From: DAIDJM01 sp964250215 | GTDB lineage: Bacteria > Pseudomonadota > Alphaproteobacteria > Acetobacterales > Acetobacteraceae | DNA length: 38,318 bases | Assembly (NCBI GenBank): GCA_964250215.1 | Contig: CAXUEX010000009.1 | Location: forward strand, 1 to 38,318 | Reading direction: 5' to 3' | Part shown: positions 22,642 to 31,004 of the stretch, piece by piece | Position numbering within the stretch: the first letter of the stretch is position 1 | How the letters are laid out: each line of letters begins with the position of its first letter | Translations under genes and position numbers: made by a program | The notes under the pieces: generated by a model | The model's input: only the letters and a program-made list of their open reading frames with translations | What the model was told of the DNA's origin: nothing | Databases searched by the model: none

Positions 22642-23745
22642 ATGAACGCCCCGCCACGCGATCTCGCCCGATTGCTGCTGAGCGTGCTCGTCATCGGCGG
22701 ATTGCTGCTCGCCTCGCTCTATGTCGTCCGCCCGTTCCTGCCGGCCACCATCTGGGCCATTACCATCGTGGTCGCCACCTGGCCGCTGCTGCTGCGCATC
22801 GATGCGGCGCTGTGGGGCCGCCGCACGCTCGCGGCGCTGCTCACCTCGCTTGTCGTGCTGATCATCTTCGTGGTGCCGTTCTGGCTCGCCACCTCCACCA
22901 TCCTCGACCACGCCGACGAGCTGATCCGGCTGGCCCGCTCGGCCGAAACGTTCAAGCTGCCGCCGCTGCCGCCATGGATCAGCGCGCTGCCGCTGATCGG
23001 CCCGGAGCTGGAACGGGGCTTGAGCGAAATCGAGCAATCCGGCGTGGCCGCGCTTGCCCGCCGCCTCGCCCCCTACGCCGGCCAGGCGACGCAATGGTTC
23101 GTGGCGCTCGCCGGCAGTTTCGGACTGCTCGTGCTGCAATTCCTGCTCACCGTGATCATCGCCGCCATCATCCATGTGCGGGGGGAAGCCGCCGGCGCGC
23201 TGGTGCTGCGCTTCGCTTGTCGACTGGGCGGTGAGCGCGGCGAGGAGCTGGCACGGCTTTCCGGCCACGCAATCCGCGCCGTGGCGGTGGGCGTGATGGT
23301 GACCGCGCTGGCCGAATCGGTGGTCGGGGGTGCCGGCATGTGGCTGGCCGGCGTGCCGCTCGCGCCTGTGCTCACCGCCATCCTGTTCGTCACCTGCGTG
23401 GCGCAGGCCGGGCCGGGACTGGTGCTGATCCCGGTGATCCTGTGGATGTTCGCGTTCCGGGATGCGGGCCCCGCGGTGCTGCTGATCGTGGTGCTGGGGC
23501 TGGCGATCGCGATCGACACGGTGCTGCGGCCGGTGCTGATCCGGAAGGAAGCGGATCTGCCCACGCTGCTCGTGCTGGTCGGCGTGATCGGCGGGCTCGC
23601 GGCGTTTGGCCTGGTAGGAATCTTCGTCGGCCCCGCCGTGCTCGCCGTTACTTATACGCTGTTCCGCGCTTGGCTGGATGGCGGGGTGCGGCCGGCCGCG
23701 GACGCGCTGGCGGTGCCGAGGCAGGAGCTGCAGCCGCCGCCCTGA
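22642..23745 (+). CDS. AI-2E-family polytopic membrane protein (YdiK-like)
   Basis: 367 aa with about seven to eight hydrophobic helices: LLLSVLVIGGLLLASLYVV, ATIWAITIVVATWPLLL and LAALLTSLVVLIIFVVPF near the N-terminus, a soluble middle loop (residues ~90-150), then FGLLVLQFLLTVIIAAII and a run of C-terminal helices. The VRPFLPATIWAIIIVVATWP and DTVLRPVLIRKEADLPTLLVLVGVIGGLAAFGLVGIF-type signatures (here with small changes) mark the family. Some members export autoinducer-2, others are ion antiporters; transport substrate not assignable. Its last 98 nt overlap the 3' end of the AsmA-like gene on the other strand. Confidence 0.88.
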   Translation: MNAPPRDLARLLLSVLVIGGLLLASLYVVRPFLPATIWAITIVVATWPLLLRIDAALWGRRTLAALLTSLVVLIIFVVPFWLATSTILDHADELIRLARSAETFKLPPLPPWISALPLIGPELERGLSEIEQSGVAALARRLAPYAGQATQWFVALAGSFGLLVLQFLLTVIIAAIIHVRGEAAGALVLRFACRLGGERGEELARLSGHAIRAVAVGVMVTALAESVVGGAGMWLAGVPLAPVLTAILFVTCVAQAGPGLVLIPVILWMFAFRDAGPAVLLIVVLGLAIAIDTVLRPVLIRKEADLPTLLVLVGVIGGLAAFGLVGIFVGPAVLAVTYTLFRAWLDGGVRPAADALAVPRQELQPPP

Positions 23746-25585
23746 AGCAGCGATTGGCGCGGGCATCGGCCAGCAGATCCGGCGGCAGTTGCGGCAGCGT
23801 ATTCAGCCGCGCGAGATCGGCGCGGCCCTGCGCCGAAAGCCGCGCCGGCACGATGCGCGGATCGGCGAAGCTGCCGCTCGCCCGCATCGGCACGTCCAGC
23901 GCCCAGAAATTCGTGCTCGCGCGCTCGCTGCCCAGCACCAGGTCGAAGCTCTGCCGCCGCAGATCGAAGCTGCCGCGCCCGGCCAACGTGCCTTCCGCCG
24001 TGCCAATGCGGAACGGCGAGATCATGCCGGCGCCGCCGCGCAGCTCGGCCACGGCCAGCAGGCAGGTGATCGGCGTGGTGCCGGGCGCCGCGCGCACCAG
24101 CAGCCGCAGATCGGTGGCCGCCAGACGCACCAGCCGCCGCGCGATGCGCCCCTGCGGCATGGAGGCCACGGCCGTGATCCGCGCCGCCCCGGCTGCTGCA
24201 TTCAGCGTCGAACCTTGCGCCACGATGGCGGCGCGGCCGTTCAGGGCGCCGGAAATCGGCACCGCGCCGAAGCCCAGGAAACGCCGGAAAGTTTCGATAT
24301 CGGCGCCGCGCAATGCCGCCGACAAGCTCAGCCTGCCTTCCGCCCCGGCCGGCTCGATGCGGCCCGAGGCGCGGACCGCAGCGCCAAGCCAGGAAAGCGC
24401 GAGATCGTTTACCGCGATCCGGCCCGGCACGCGCGAAGCGGCCAGCCGCAGATCGGTGAAGCGCAGCTTGCCATAGACCAGTTCCGGGGTGGTCAGGCGC
24501 AGATCGATCAGCGGGTCCGGATGCGGATCGATGGCCAGGGCCAGATCGGTGCCGGCGCCACCGCCGCGCGCGGCCGGCAAGCCGGCGGCATCCAGGCGAT
24601 CCAGACGCAGATCCGCAGCGATGGCGTCCGGCGCGCCGCGCGTGCCCTCGTCAAACGCCAGCTTCGGCGCGGTGAAGCCCACGCCCGCGACGGTTCCGGC
24701 CGCTTCGCTCACCACCCAATGATTGCCCTGGCGCCGCAACGTTCCGCCAACCTGCAGCGGGAAATCCGGCAGGCCGCCGGCCGCCAGCCCGGGCAGCGAT
24801 GCGGTGTGCTGGGCGGCCACCGATATCTTGCCGTCCAGGCCATCCACGTTCAGCGGATCGGTCGCGGTGCCATCGAAATCCAGCGTAGCACTGCCGCTAT
24901 GCGCCTGCGCGCGCACGGGCACCTTGCCGGAGATCGTGAACGGGGCGGCGCTGTGCAGATCCGCCGTGAGCGAAACCGGCAGCGCGTTGTAGGCACCGGC
25001 CGCCTCGACGCCGATATGCCCACCGCCGGCAGCGATGCGCGCCCATTCCAGATGCGTCCGCAGCGTCATCCCGCCACGCATGATGTAGAGAATATCGAAA
25101 TTTGACGCTTTGAGGTCTTCGATCAGCGGCATGGCCGCACCACCGACGCTTCCGGCATTCCGGCCGGGAAAGCGCCAGTTCCAGAATCTCCCCGCCGGCT
25201 CCAGCCGCAGCGTCGCGTTCGCTACCGAAATGTGCCGAAACCGCGGCGGCCCCACCAGCAGCGACAGCGCCGCCACCTCCGCATGCAGCCGACCGACCCG
25301 CAGCATGTCCGGTTGCGCCGCGCCGGGCGGGTTGGCCAGGCGCGCATCGGTCGCGTCGATGCCGATCCACACGCCCGGCACCACGCGCAGGCTGCCGAAA
25401 GCCACCTGCCGGCCCAGCGCGGCCGTGGCCCGCTCCGCCACCAGCCGCGCCGCATCCAGCCGACGTAGGCTGAGGGCCGCAATCGCCAACACCAGCAGCA
25501 GGAAGGCCGCCGTGGCCAGCCAAAGAAATAGGCGCCGGCGCCTTGACGCACCGCTTAGGGCAGCCTGTTCGTCCGCGTCCCGCAT
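23648..25585 (-). CDS. AsmA-family protein
   Basis: 645 aa. One N-terminal membrane helix (LFLWLATAAFLLLVLAIAALSL) is followed by a long beta-rich periplasmic part, starting with the AsmA-type AARLVAERATAALGRQVAFGSLRV and ISVANATLRLEPAGRFWNWRFP. A C-terminal AsmA_2-like region follows, with GRGSFDLRRQSFDLVL, RASGSFADPRIVPA. AsmA-like proteins form bridge-like lipid channels between inner and outer membranes. The C-terminal tail (AAAAAPASAPPARPRPAAPRH) is low complexity and is encoded opposite the end of the AI-2E gene. I chose the ATG at 25585; a GTG at 25654 would extend it by 23 residues towards queF. Confidence 0.85.
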   Translation of the reverse strand: MRDADEQAALSGASRRRRLFLWLATAAFLLLVLAIAALSLRRLDAARLVAERATAALGRQVAFGSLRVVPGVWIGIDATDARLANPPGAAQPDMLRVGRLHAEVAALSLLVGPPRFRHISVANATLRLEPAGRFWNWRFPGRNAGSVGGAAMPLIEDLKASNFDILYIMRGGMTLRTHLEWARIAAGGGHIGVEAAGAYNALPVSLTADLHSAAPFTISGKVPVRAQAHSGSATLDFDGTATDPLNVDGLDGKISVAAQHTASLPGLAAGGLPDFPLQVGGTLRRQGNHWVVSEAAGTVAGVGFTAPKLAFDEGTRGAPDAIAADLRLDRLDAAGLPAARGGGAGTDLALAIDPHPDPLIDLRLTTPELVYGKLRFTDLRLAASRVPGRIAVNDLALSWLGAAVRASGRIEPAGAEGRLSLSAALRGADIETFRRFLGFGAVPISGALNGRAAIVAQGSTLNAAAGAARITAVASMPQGRIARRLVRLAATDLRLLVRAAPGTTPITCLLAVAELRGGAGMISPFRIGTAEGTLAGRGSFDLRRQSFDLVLGSERASTNFWALDVPMRASGSFADPRIVPARLSAQGRADLARLNTLPQLPPDLLADARANRCFRAAAAAPASAPPARPRPAAPRHPAKRGTAYK

Positions 25586-25677
25586 CCGGCGCAGGTTACG
25601 CAGCCGAGGCGGCCCGGGCCAGCCTCCGGCATTGCCCGCCTTGCCTCCGGCCACCGGGAACGGGCAGTAGCCGCGCG

Positions 25678-26136
25678 ATGACCGACGATGCTCGACTCGC
25701 CCAGCTCGGCCGGCCGACGCCGCTCCCCGCCTCGCCGGAACAGGCGCGGCTGGAGCGCGTGCGCGCGCCCGATCCGGGCGCCGGCTATCTGGTGCGCTTC
25801 ACCGCGCCGGAATTCACCTCGCTCTGCCCGATCACCGGCCAGCCGGATTTCGCGCATATCGTGATCGATTACGTGCCGGCGGCCTGGATCGTGGAGAGCA
25901 AGAGCCTGAAGCTCTATCTCGCGAGCTACCGCAACCACGGGACCTTCCACGAAGCTTGCACCATGCAGATCGCCCGCGCCCTTGTTTCGCTCCTGGAACC
26001 GGCGTGGCTGCGCATCGGCGGCTACTGGTACCCGCGCGGCGGCATGCCGATCGACGTGTTCTGGCAGACCGGCGCGCCGCCGGCCGGGTTATGGCTTCCT
26101 GATCAGGGCGTTGCCGGATACCGCGGGCGGGGTTGA
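25678..26136 (+). CDS. queF: NADPH-dependent 7-cyano-7-deazaguanine reductase, single-domain type
   Basis: 152 aa, the unimodular (B. subtilis-like) form. It reduces preQ0 to preQ1 for queuosine. The catalytic cysteine C50 (FTSLCPITGQPDF) and aspartate D57 are present, as is the QueF motif ESKSLKLYL (residues 73-81) that binds NADPH and FHEACT with the second catalytic His/Glu. The normal C-terminus WLPDQGVAGYRGRG is intact. It is divergent from the AsmA-like gene and its last 48 nt overlap the end of the GT-C-like gene on the other strand. Together with queA and tgt, 3-5 kb away, it covers the late queuosine pathway. Confidence 0.95.
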   Translation: MTDDARLAQLGRPTPLPASPEQARLERVRAPDPGAGYLVRFTAPEFTSLCPITGQPDFAHIVIDYVPAAWIVESKSLKLYLASYRNHGTFHEACTMQIARALVSLLEPAWLRIGGYWYPRGGMPIDVFWQTGAPPAGLWLPDQGVAGYRGRG

Positions 26137-27702
26137 GGCCATGCGGTCGCGGCGAACGTACAGGGTTTGGTTCCGGGGCCGGAAGTTCGGATCGATCATG
26201 TAGTCGCGCTGCAGCGTATCGAACAGGCATTGCATGTAGCCATGCGGATCGTGGCCCCACACCGCCCAGGCATTGTAGGTGATCACAGGCGGCGGCGAGG
26301 TTCGCAACGCGGCGCAAAGATCGCGCCGCCAGCCGAACGGCTGCGAGTGGACATAATCTGCGTCCCACGGGAACCACGTGTAGAAACCCTGCATCGGCAG
26401 CCGGTCGGCCATGAGATAGGTTTCGGGAGAGTAGGTCAGCGCCAGCATTCGCTCATCCGGATGCACGAGTTCACGAATGCGCGCAAACTCGGGCAGTTCC
26501 GACCGGCTTGGCAGTGGAAAGAACGGAAAGCTGCGCGCAACCACCCAGGTCAGGTGGGGTGGCGTGATGAACGCGTGGCGAGCGATGTATTCCGCGCCCA
26601 CCACGCTGATGGCCACCGTCGCCGGTGCGAGCCAAAATGCGTCCCGCGGCATACGTGCAAGACATTCGGCCGCGCACAGCGCGGCCATGGCCAAGGCCGC
26701 CATCAGGAAGCCGCCATCCTGAAAAATCCACAGGCCCCGCGCATTCAGCGCCAGAATGCCGGCGAAACCGAGCAGGATCTCCGGGGTGTGGCGTTTCTCT
26801 CCACGCCCTTGCCGCCAATCCAACAACAGATAGCCCGCCAGCGAGAGCGCCGTGCAGACCACCGCCATCGCCTGTATGCGGTAATCCGGCCCGAATTTCG
26901 GAACCAGGCTTTGCAGGAACAGGTGCAGCGAAAAGCCGATATAGGGCGGATAGGCGATCTGGCCTTCGCCGATATGGAACGCGAGATAGCCTATGGGATC
27001 AGCGAATCGCAGCAGCCAGAGCAGCGTGAGAAATCCGCCGACGGCAGCCCCCGCACCCAGCGGTAGCAGCGCGCGGGATTGTTCGTTCCGCCATGCCGCG
27101 ATGCCGCCGCTGAGCGCGAACAGGGCCACGCTGGGCAGGAACGAATACGCGGTGGCGCCGAGCATCGCCAGGGAAAACCCGGCCAGGAACGCTTGCCATG
27201 AAGGCGGCCGCGCGCCGCGCCACGTGCCGGCTACGAAACAGCTCAGGCACACCACGGCCAGCGCCCCGGCCAGTGTATAGAAGCTGATCAGATACAGGCC
27301 CTGCCGCAGCCAGACCGTGGCGAGCAGTCCGGCAAACAGCGCGGTTGCAAAGAGACGCCGATGGCTCCCCGATGTTGCCGTTCCACACGCGACGGCCAGA
27401 ACCGCCAGCAGGCCGAACATGACGATGATCCAGCGAGCGCCGTTCGGGTGCGCCCAGCCGAAAAAATGCCCATAGAGCTGCAGCAGCGCGAAGATCAGCG
27501 GGCCGTGCAGATCGATGAAATCGCGATACAGCAGTCCGCCCGCGTTCAGCACGCGCGCCCCCACCAGGTGCATCGCCTCGTCGGAGAACGGCAGGAAGGT
27601 GATGCCTTGATACAAGCGGTGCAGCAGCAGCAGCAGGCAAGCGGCAGCCGCAGCCACGACGACAGCTTGAACAATTCGGTGCATCGTCCGGGATGGCGGC
27701 AT
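26089..27702 (-). CDS. Polytopic GT-C-like glycosyltransferase (PMT/ArnT-like)
   Basis: 537 aa from ATG 27702 with about ten hydrophobic helices and a soluble C-terminal part of ~150 residues. The first extracytoplasmic loop reads FSDEAMHLVGARVLNAGGLLYRDFIDLHGPLIF, the DE-plus-YRDF-D-P pattern of GT39/83-type, polyprenyl-phosphate-sugar-using enzymes that glycosylate lipids or proteins on the periplasmic side. The family link is by pattern only. It begins right at the GT61 stop: a TTG at 27714 overlaps that stop by 4 nt, and ATG 27702 or 27684 are alternatives. It is the last gene of the pckA-headed run and overlaps queF tail to tail. Confidence 0.75.
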   Translation of the reverse strand: MPPSRTMHRIVQAVVVAAAAACLLLLLHRLYQGITFLPFSDEAMHLVGARVLNAGGLLYRDFIDLHGPLIFALLQLYGHFFGWAHPNGARWIIVMFGLLAVLAVACGTATSGSHRRLFATALFAGLLATVWLRQGLYLISFYTLAGALAVVCLSCFVAGTWRGARPPSWQAFLAGFSLAMLGATAYSFLPSVALFALSGGIAAWRNEQSRALLPLGAGAAVGGFLTLLWLLRFADPIGYLAFHIGEGQIAYPPYIGFSLHLFLQSLVPKFGPDYRIQAMAVVCTALSLAGYLLLDWRQGRGEKRHTPEILLGFAGILALNARGLWIFQDGGFLMAALAMAALCAAECLARMPRDAFWLAPATVAISVVGAEYIARHAFITPPHLTWVVARSFPFFPLPSRSELPEFARIRELVHPDERMLALTYSPETYLMADRLPMQGFYTWFPWDADYVHSQPFGWRRDLCAALRTSPPPVITYNAWAVWGHDPHGYMQCLFDTLQRDYMIDPNFRPRNQTLYVRRDRMASTPPAVSGNALIRKP

Positions 27703-27710
27703 TCGCGTGC

Positions 27711-28820
27711 TCAACGCAAGCGGCTCAGCCGACGCAACGCGGCAGCGGCCAGGCGCCGGACGGGCGTGCGGGGCAGAAGCTCCTCCACGCGATCCAGCGC
27801 GCGCCGCCGGTCGAGATGCCAGGCGCGCAGGAACGATGGTGCGTCGTCACCCTCGGCGGCATCGAACGCATCGGCCCAGTAGGCCAGCCCGCGCCGCATC
27901 GCGAGCACCATCACCGAGGGCTCGTCGAAGATACGTGGCAGCAACTGATACACCTCGGCCTCATCCGGGCAGAACGTGACGTTGGCCATGCCCGCGCCGT
28001 GCGGTCCTATCACCAGCGCGGCTTGCCGAAACGCGGCGATCTGCTCATCCAGCGTCACCCCCGCCGGATCGAGAATGGTGATGCCGCGCCGCCGTAGATC
28101 GTCGATGAACGCCGCCTCGCCGCGCATAATCCGGTGTCGCGTGTTCCGCCGGCTTACATACAGCACGCGCTTCGCCACCGAACGTGTTGTGATGCGATCG
28201 CGCAGGCGGCCGTGCAGGCCGGCGATGAATCCCGAACTCGCGAAATCGGCGGCTCCCACCGAAAAATTGCAGAAAATGGCATCCGGGATCGCATATTGCC
28301 GCCCGGGTTCCACCGCCATGCGGCGCAACTCGTGCAATCCTAGCAATTCGAGCGCACGAAAATGCGGCGGCAGGAACGGCTGGTGCAGCAGCGCGATGCC
28401 GGTCTTTCCCGCCGTGTCGCAGGCGGCCGCGATCGTGGGCAGCGTGTGGACCAGGAAGTGAAAGTGATTGTTCGACCAGGAATCGCCGCATACCACGAAC
28501 GGCATTTCGCTCGGCAACGCCACCAGCCGCGCGGCATCCACGCGCAGGGTCGCCAGCGTCTCCGGTGGCGTGACGTATTTCGTGCCCTCGACGATACGGT
28601 CGCCGTGCAGCAACACCATCGTCGTCGCATCCAGAACCACATCGCGCAGCCGCCACAGCCGAATCTGCACGTGCGGCATCGTTTCCCAGCGCAGAAATGG
28701 ATTGAGCGACGGATCGCGCAGTGCCCGGCCGCCGCGCGTGATCCAGCGCGGGCGAACCGAGGGCCCGGAATCCTCGATAAGCTCGGATTCGCGCGCAATC
28801 GCGTCCAGCGCAACAAACAC
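27711..28820 (-). CDS. GT61-family (DUF563) glycosyltransferase
   Basis: 369 aa. The family is seen in SWSNNHFHFLVHTLPTIAAA (N-H-x-H-F block), KRVLYVSRRNTRHRIM, EAAFIDDLRRRGI and the nucleotide-sugar-binding ALVIGPHGAGMANVTFC, followed by EVYQLLPRIF. GT61 enzymes transfer pentoses or hexosamines to polysaccharides or proteins in the cytoplasm; the acceptor is unknown. The GTG at 28820 has AGGGAG 6 nt upstream and lies 23 nt after the MFS stop; the open frame upstream belongs to the MFS gene on the same strand. Context suggests surface polysaccharide work with the adjoining GT-C-like gene. Confidence 0.85.
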   Translation of the reverse strand: MFVALDAIARESELIEDSGPSVRPRWITRGGRALRDPSLNPFLRWETMPHVQIRLWRLRDVVLDATTMVLLHGDRIVEGTKYVTPPETLATLRVDAARLVALPSEMPFVVCGDSWSNNHFHFLVHTLPTIAAACDTAGKTGIALLHQPFLPPHFRALELLGLHELRRMAVEPGRQYAIPDAIFCNFSVGAADFASSGFIAGLHGRLRDRITTRSVAKRVLYVSRRNTRHRIMRGEAAFIDDLRRRGITILDPAGVTLDEQIAAFRQAALVIGPHGAGMANVTFCPDEAEVYQLLPRIFDEPSVMVLAMRRGLAYWADAFDAAEGDDAPSFLRAWHLDRRRALDRVEELLPRTPVRRLAAAALRRLSRLR

Positions 28821-28843
28821 CGCTTGCTCCCTCGCGTCGCCGG

Positions 28844-30286
28844 TCAGCGGACGTGCCCGCTCATCTCCCGCCCGGCATCGTGCGGCAGCAGCAGCGATGC
28901 CGGCCCCGCCAGCAGCGAGATCGCCGCCACCACCAGAAAGGCCGCCGAGAAATCCGCCGGCGTCGGCGCGGCATGCCCCGAACCGAGCCGCGAGAGATGC
29001 AGCGCCGCCGCGCTGAGCGGAATGCCGACCGTGAGCGAAATCTGTTGCAATGCCGAATACAACGTGGTCGCGGCACTCATGCGCGCGGCCGGCACGTCGG
29101 CATAGGCAATCGTGTTGTAGCTCGTGAATTGCAGCGATCGCATGTAGCCGGTGGTCAGCAGCACCGCATACAGCGCCGCCGCCGGCCAGGATGGGCGGAA
29201 TGCGGCATACGCGGCGATGCCCAACGCCGAGAGCACCCCGTTCACCACCAGCATCCGGCGGAACCCGAAGCGGCGCAGCAGCGAAACCGAGCCCGGCTTG
29301 GAAGCTACCGCGCCCGCCGCGACGGCAAAGGTGATCATGCCGCTCTGCAGCGCCGTGCGGCCGAACCCAACTTGCAGCATAAGCGGCAGCAGGAACGGCA
29401 CCGCGCCCACGCCGACCCGGAACAGCGAGCCGGCAAGCGTCGAGACCATGAAAGTGGGCAGGCGAAGCAGCGAAAAATCCAGCAATGGCCGCACCTGCGC
29501 GCGGGCACGTCGGAAATACAACCAGCCGGCGGCAATGCCGAGCAGCGCCAACCCGGCCAGAGCCGGGGCCGGCAGCAGCCCGCGGCCAACCAGTTCCAGG
29601 AACGCAAGAAACGCCGCCAGCGCCACGCCGCTCAGCAGCAATCCCGGCAGATCGAACCGTCCTGGTTCCCTCTCCCGCAGGTTCGGGATGTAAGCCAGCG
29701 CCAGCGCGATGCCGAGCAAACCGATCGGCAGGTTGATGAAGAAAATCCAGTTCCAGGAGAACGCCCCCAGGATCAGCCCGCCGATCGGCGGCCCGATCAC
29801 CGGTCCCACCAGCGCCGGCATCGTCACCCAAGCCATCGCATTCACCAGCCGGTGCCGCGGCACCGCACGCAGCAGCACCAGCCGCCCCACCGGCAGCATC
29901 AGGGCCCCGCCCGCGCCTTGGACGAGCCGGGCGGCAATGAGCTGCTCCAGGGTGCCCGAAAGCCCGCACAGCAGCGACCCCAACGTGAACACGCCGATCG
30001 CGACCGCAAAGATCGGCCGCGTGCCGAAACGGTCCGCTAGCCAGCCGCTTGCCGGCACGAACAACGCGACCGCGAAAAGATAGGCGGTTAGCGCCACGTT
30101 CATGTGCACCGGGTCTTCGCCGAAGCTGTGCGCCATGCTCGGCAGCGCCGTGGCGATGATCGTGCCGTCCAGGTTTTGCATGAACAGCGCAAAAGCAACG
30201 ATCGTCGCCAGGACCCGTTCATGCACACCGGCGTTCGGTGTGTCGCGCGTGCTCCGCGGAGCCTGGACCAGGCTATCGTCGGGCAT
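28844..30286 (-). CDS. MFS exporter, DHA2 (EmrB/QacA-like) family
   Basis: 480 aa, 12-14 membrane helices. Motif D1 is FMQNLDGTIIATALPSMAHSF in the first helix, motif A-like GWLADRFGTRPIF follows the second, and the antiporter motif C is LVGPVIGPPIGGLIL in helix five. These mark proton-driven drug or metabolite exporters of the DHA2 family. No EmrA-type adaptor is adjacent. The ATG at 30286 overlaps the methyltransferase end by 14 nt; a longer start at 30304 (MCGCGS) is possible. It sits inside the pckA-methyltransferase-glycosyltransferase run, so the substrate may be a local product rather than a drug. Confidence 0.92.
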   Translation of the reverse strand: MPDDSLVQAPRSTRDTPNAGVHERVLATIVAFALFMQNLDGTIIATALPSMAHSFGEDPVHMNVALTAYLFAVALFVPASGWLADRFGTRPIFAVAIGVFTLGSLLCGLSGTLEQLIAARLVQGAGGALMLPVGRLVLLRAVPRHRLVNAMAWVTMPALVGPVIGPPIGGLILGAFSWNWIFFINLPIGLLGIALALAYIPNLREREPGRFDLPGLLLSGVALAAFLAFLELVGRGLLPAPALAGLALLGIAAGWLYFRRARAQVRPLLDFSLLRLPTFMVSTLAGSLFRVGVGAVPFLLPLMLQVGFGRTALQSGMITFAVAAGAVASKPGSVSLLRRFGFRRMLVVNGVLSALGIAAYAAFRPSWPAAALYAVLLTTGYMRSLQFTSYNTIAYADVPAARMSAATTLYSALQQISLTVGIPLSAAALHLSRLGSGHAAPTPADFSAAFLVVAAISLLAGPASLLLPHDAGREMSGHVR

Positions 30287-31004
30287 GGAACCGCAGCCGC
30301 ACATAATCCGCGATCCAAATTCCCGCTTCGTTTTGCAACGAGGGTGCCAACCAGCGCTCCAGTTTTTGCACCGTGTCCTCAGGCACTTCGGCGAGTACCG
30401 TCCCGCGAAACGTCCGCAGCCAGCCGCGCAAGCCCGTGGGCAGCGGAGTCGGGCGCGGGATCAGCGCGATCTCGTCCACCTGGAATCCGTGCCGTTCAAG
30501 GCGCTCGCGATACGCCTCCGCGGTAGGATAGAACCACGGCGCAAGCGCGATGCCATGCGGCTCCAACGCGGCCCGCAGTGCGCTCGCGATTGCCGCGATG
30601 TTGCCCTGGCCGCCGAACTCGCCAACGAAGCGCCCGCCCGGTTTTAGCACGCGAGCTACGCCGCGCAGCACCGCATCCGCATCCGGCATCCAGTGCAGCG
30701 CCGCATTCGTAAACACCGCGTCGAATCGCTCGTCCAGCGCGATCGCCTGCGCGTCCATCACGCGGACTGCCAGCCCGCGGGCGTGCGCAGCCGTCACCAT
30801 CTCCGCCGAAGCATCTATGCCGAGCACCGCGGCGCCCGCGGCGGCGATCTTCTCCGTCAGCGCGCCGTCGCCGCAACCCACGTCCAGAATGCGCTCGCCA
30901 GGTTGCGGCGCCAGCAGCCCCAGCACCGCGGCGCCGAAATCGGAGACAAAACGGGCATTCGCGGCGTAATCCGCCGCGTTCCAGTTCTGCGCCGCCGCGC
31001 TCAC
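30273..31004 (-). CDS. Class I SAM-dependent methyltransferase
   Basis: 243 aa. The SAM-binding motif I reads ERILDVGCGDGALTEKIA, with post-I AAVLGIDASAEMV, motif II region FDAVFTNAALHWM and VLKPGGRFVGEFGG. The layout resembles trans-aconitate 2-methyltransferase and UbiE-like small-molecule enzymes; the substrate is unknown. The start is a GTG at 31004 overlapping the pckA stop by 4 nt (GTGA). No membrane or signal segment. It is coupled to pckA upstream and overlaps the MFS gene downstream. Confidence 0.88.
   Translation of the reverse strand: MSAAAQNWNAADYAANARFVSDFGAAVLGLLAPQPGERILDVGCGDGALTEKIAAAGAAVLGIDASAEMVTAAHARGLAVRVMDAQAIALDERFDAVFTNAALHWMPDADAVLRGVARVLKPGGRFVGEFGGQGNIAAIASALRAALEPHGIALAPWFYPTAEAYRERLERHGFQVDEIALIPRPTPLPTGLRGWLRTFRGTVLAEVPEDTVQKLERWLAPSLQNEAGIWIADYVRLRFHARR

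Noticed and set aside
22477..23766. A 429-codon minus-strand frame opposite the AI-2E-family gene.
   Set aside because: It is Gln/His/Arg-rich antisense noise opposite a clear membrane protein.
28821..29969. Extension of the GT61 frame by ~380 codons upstream.
   Set aside because: That part reads through the MFS gene on the same strand in another frame and has no family similarity; a GTG with a good ribosome site marks the real start.
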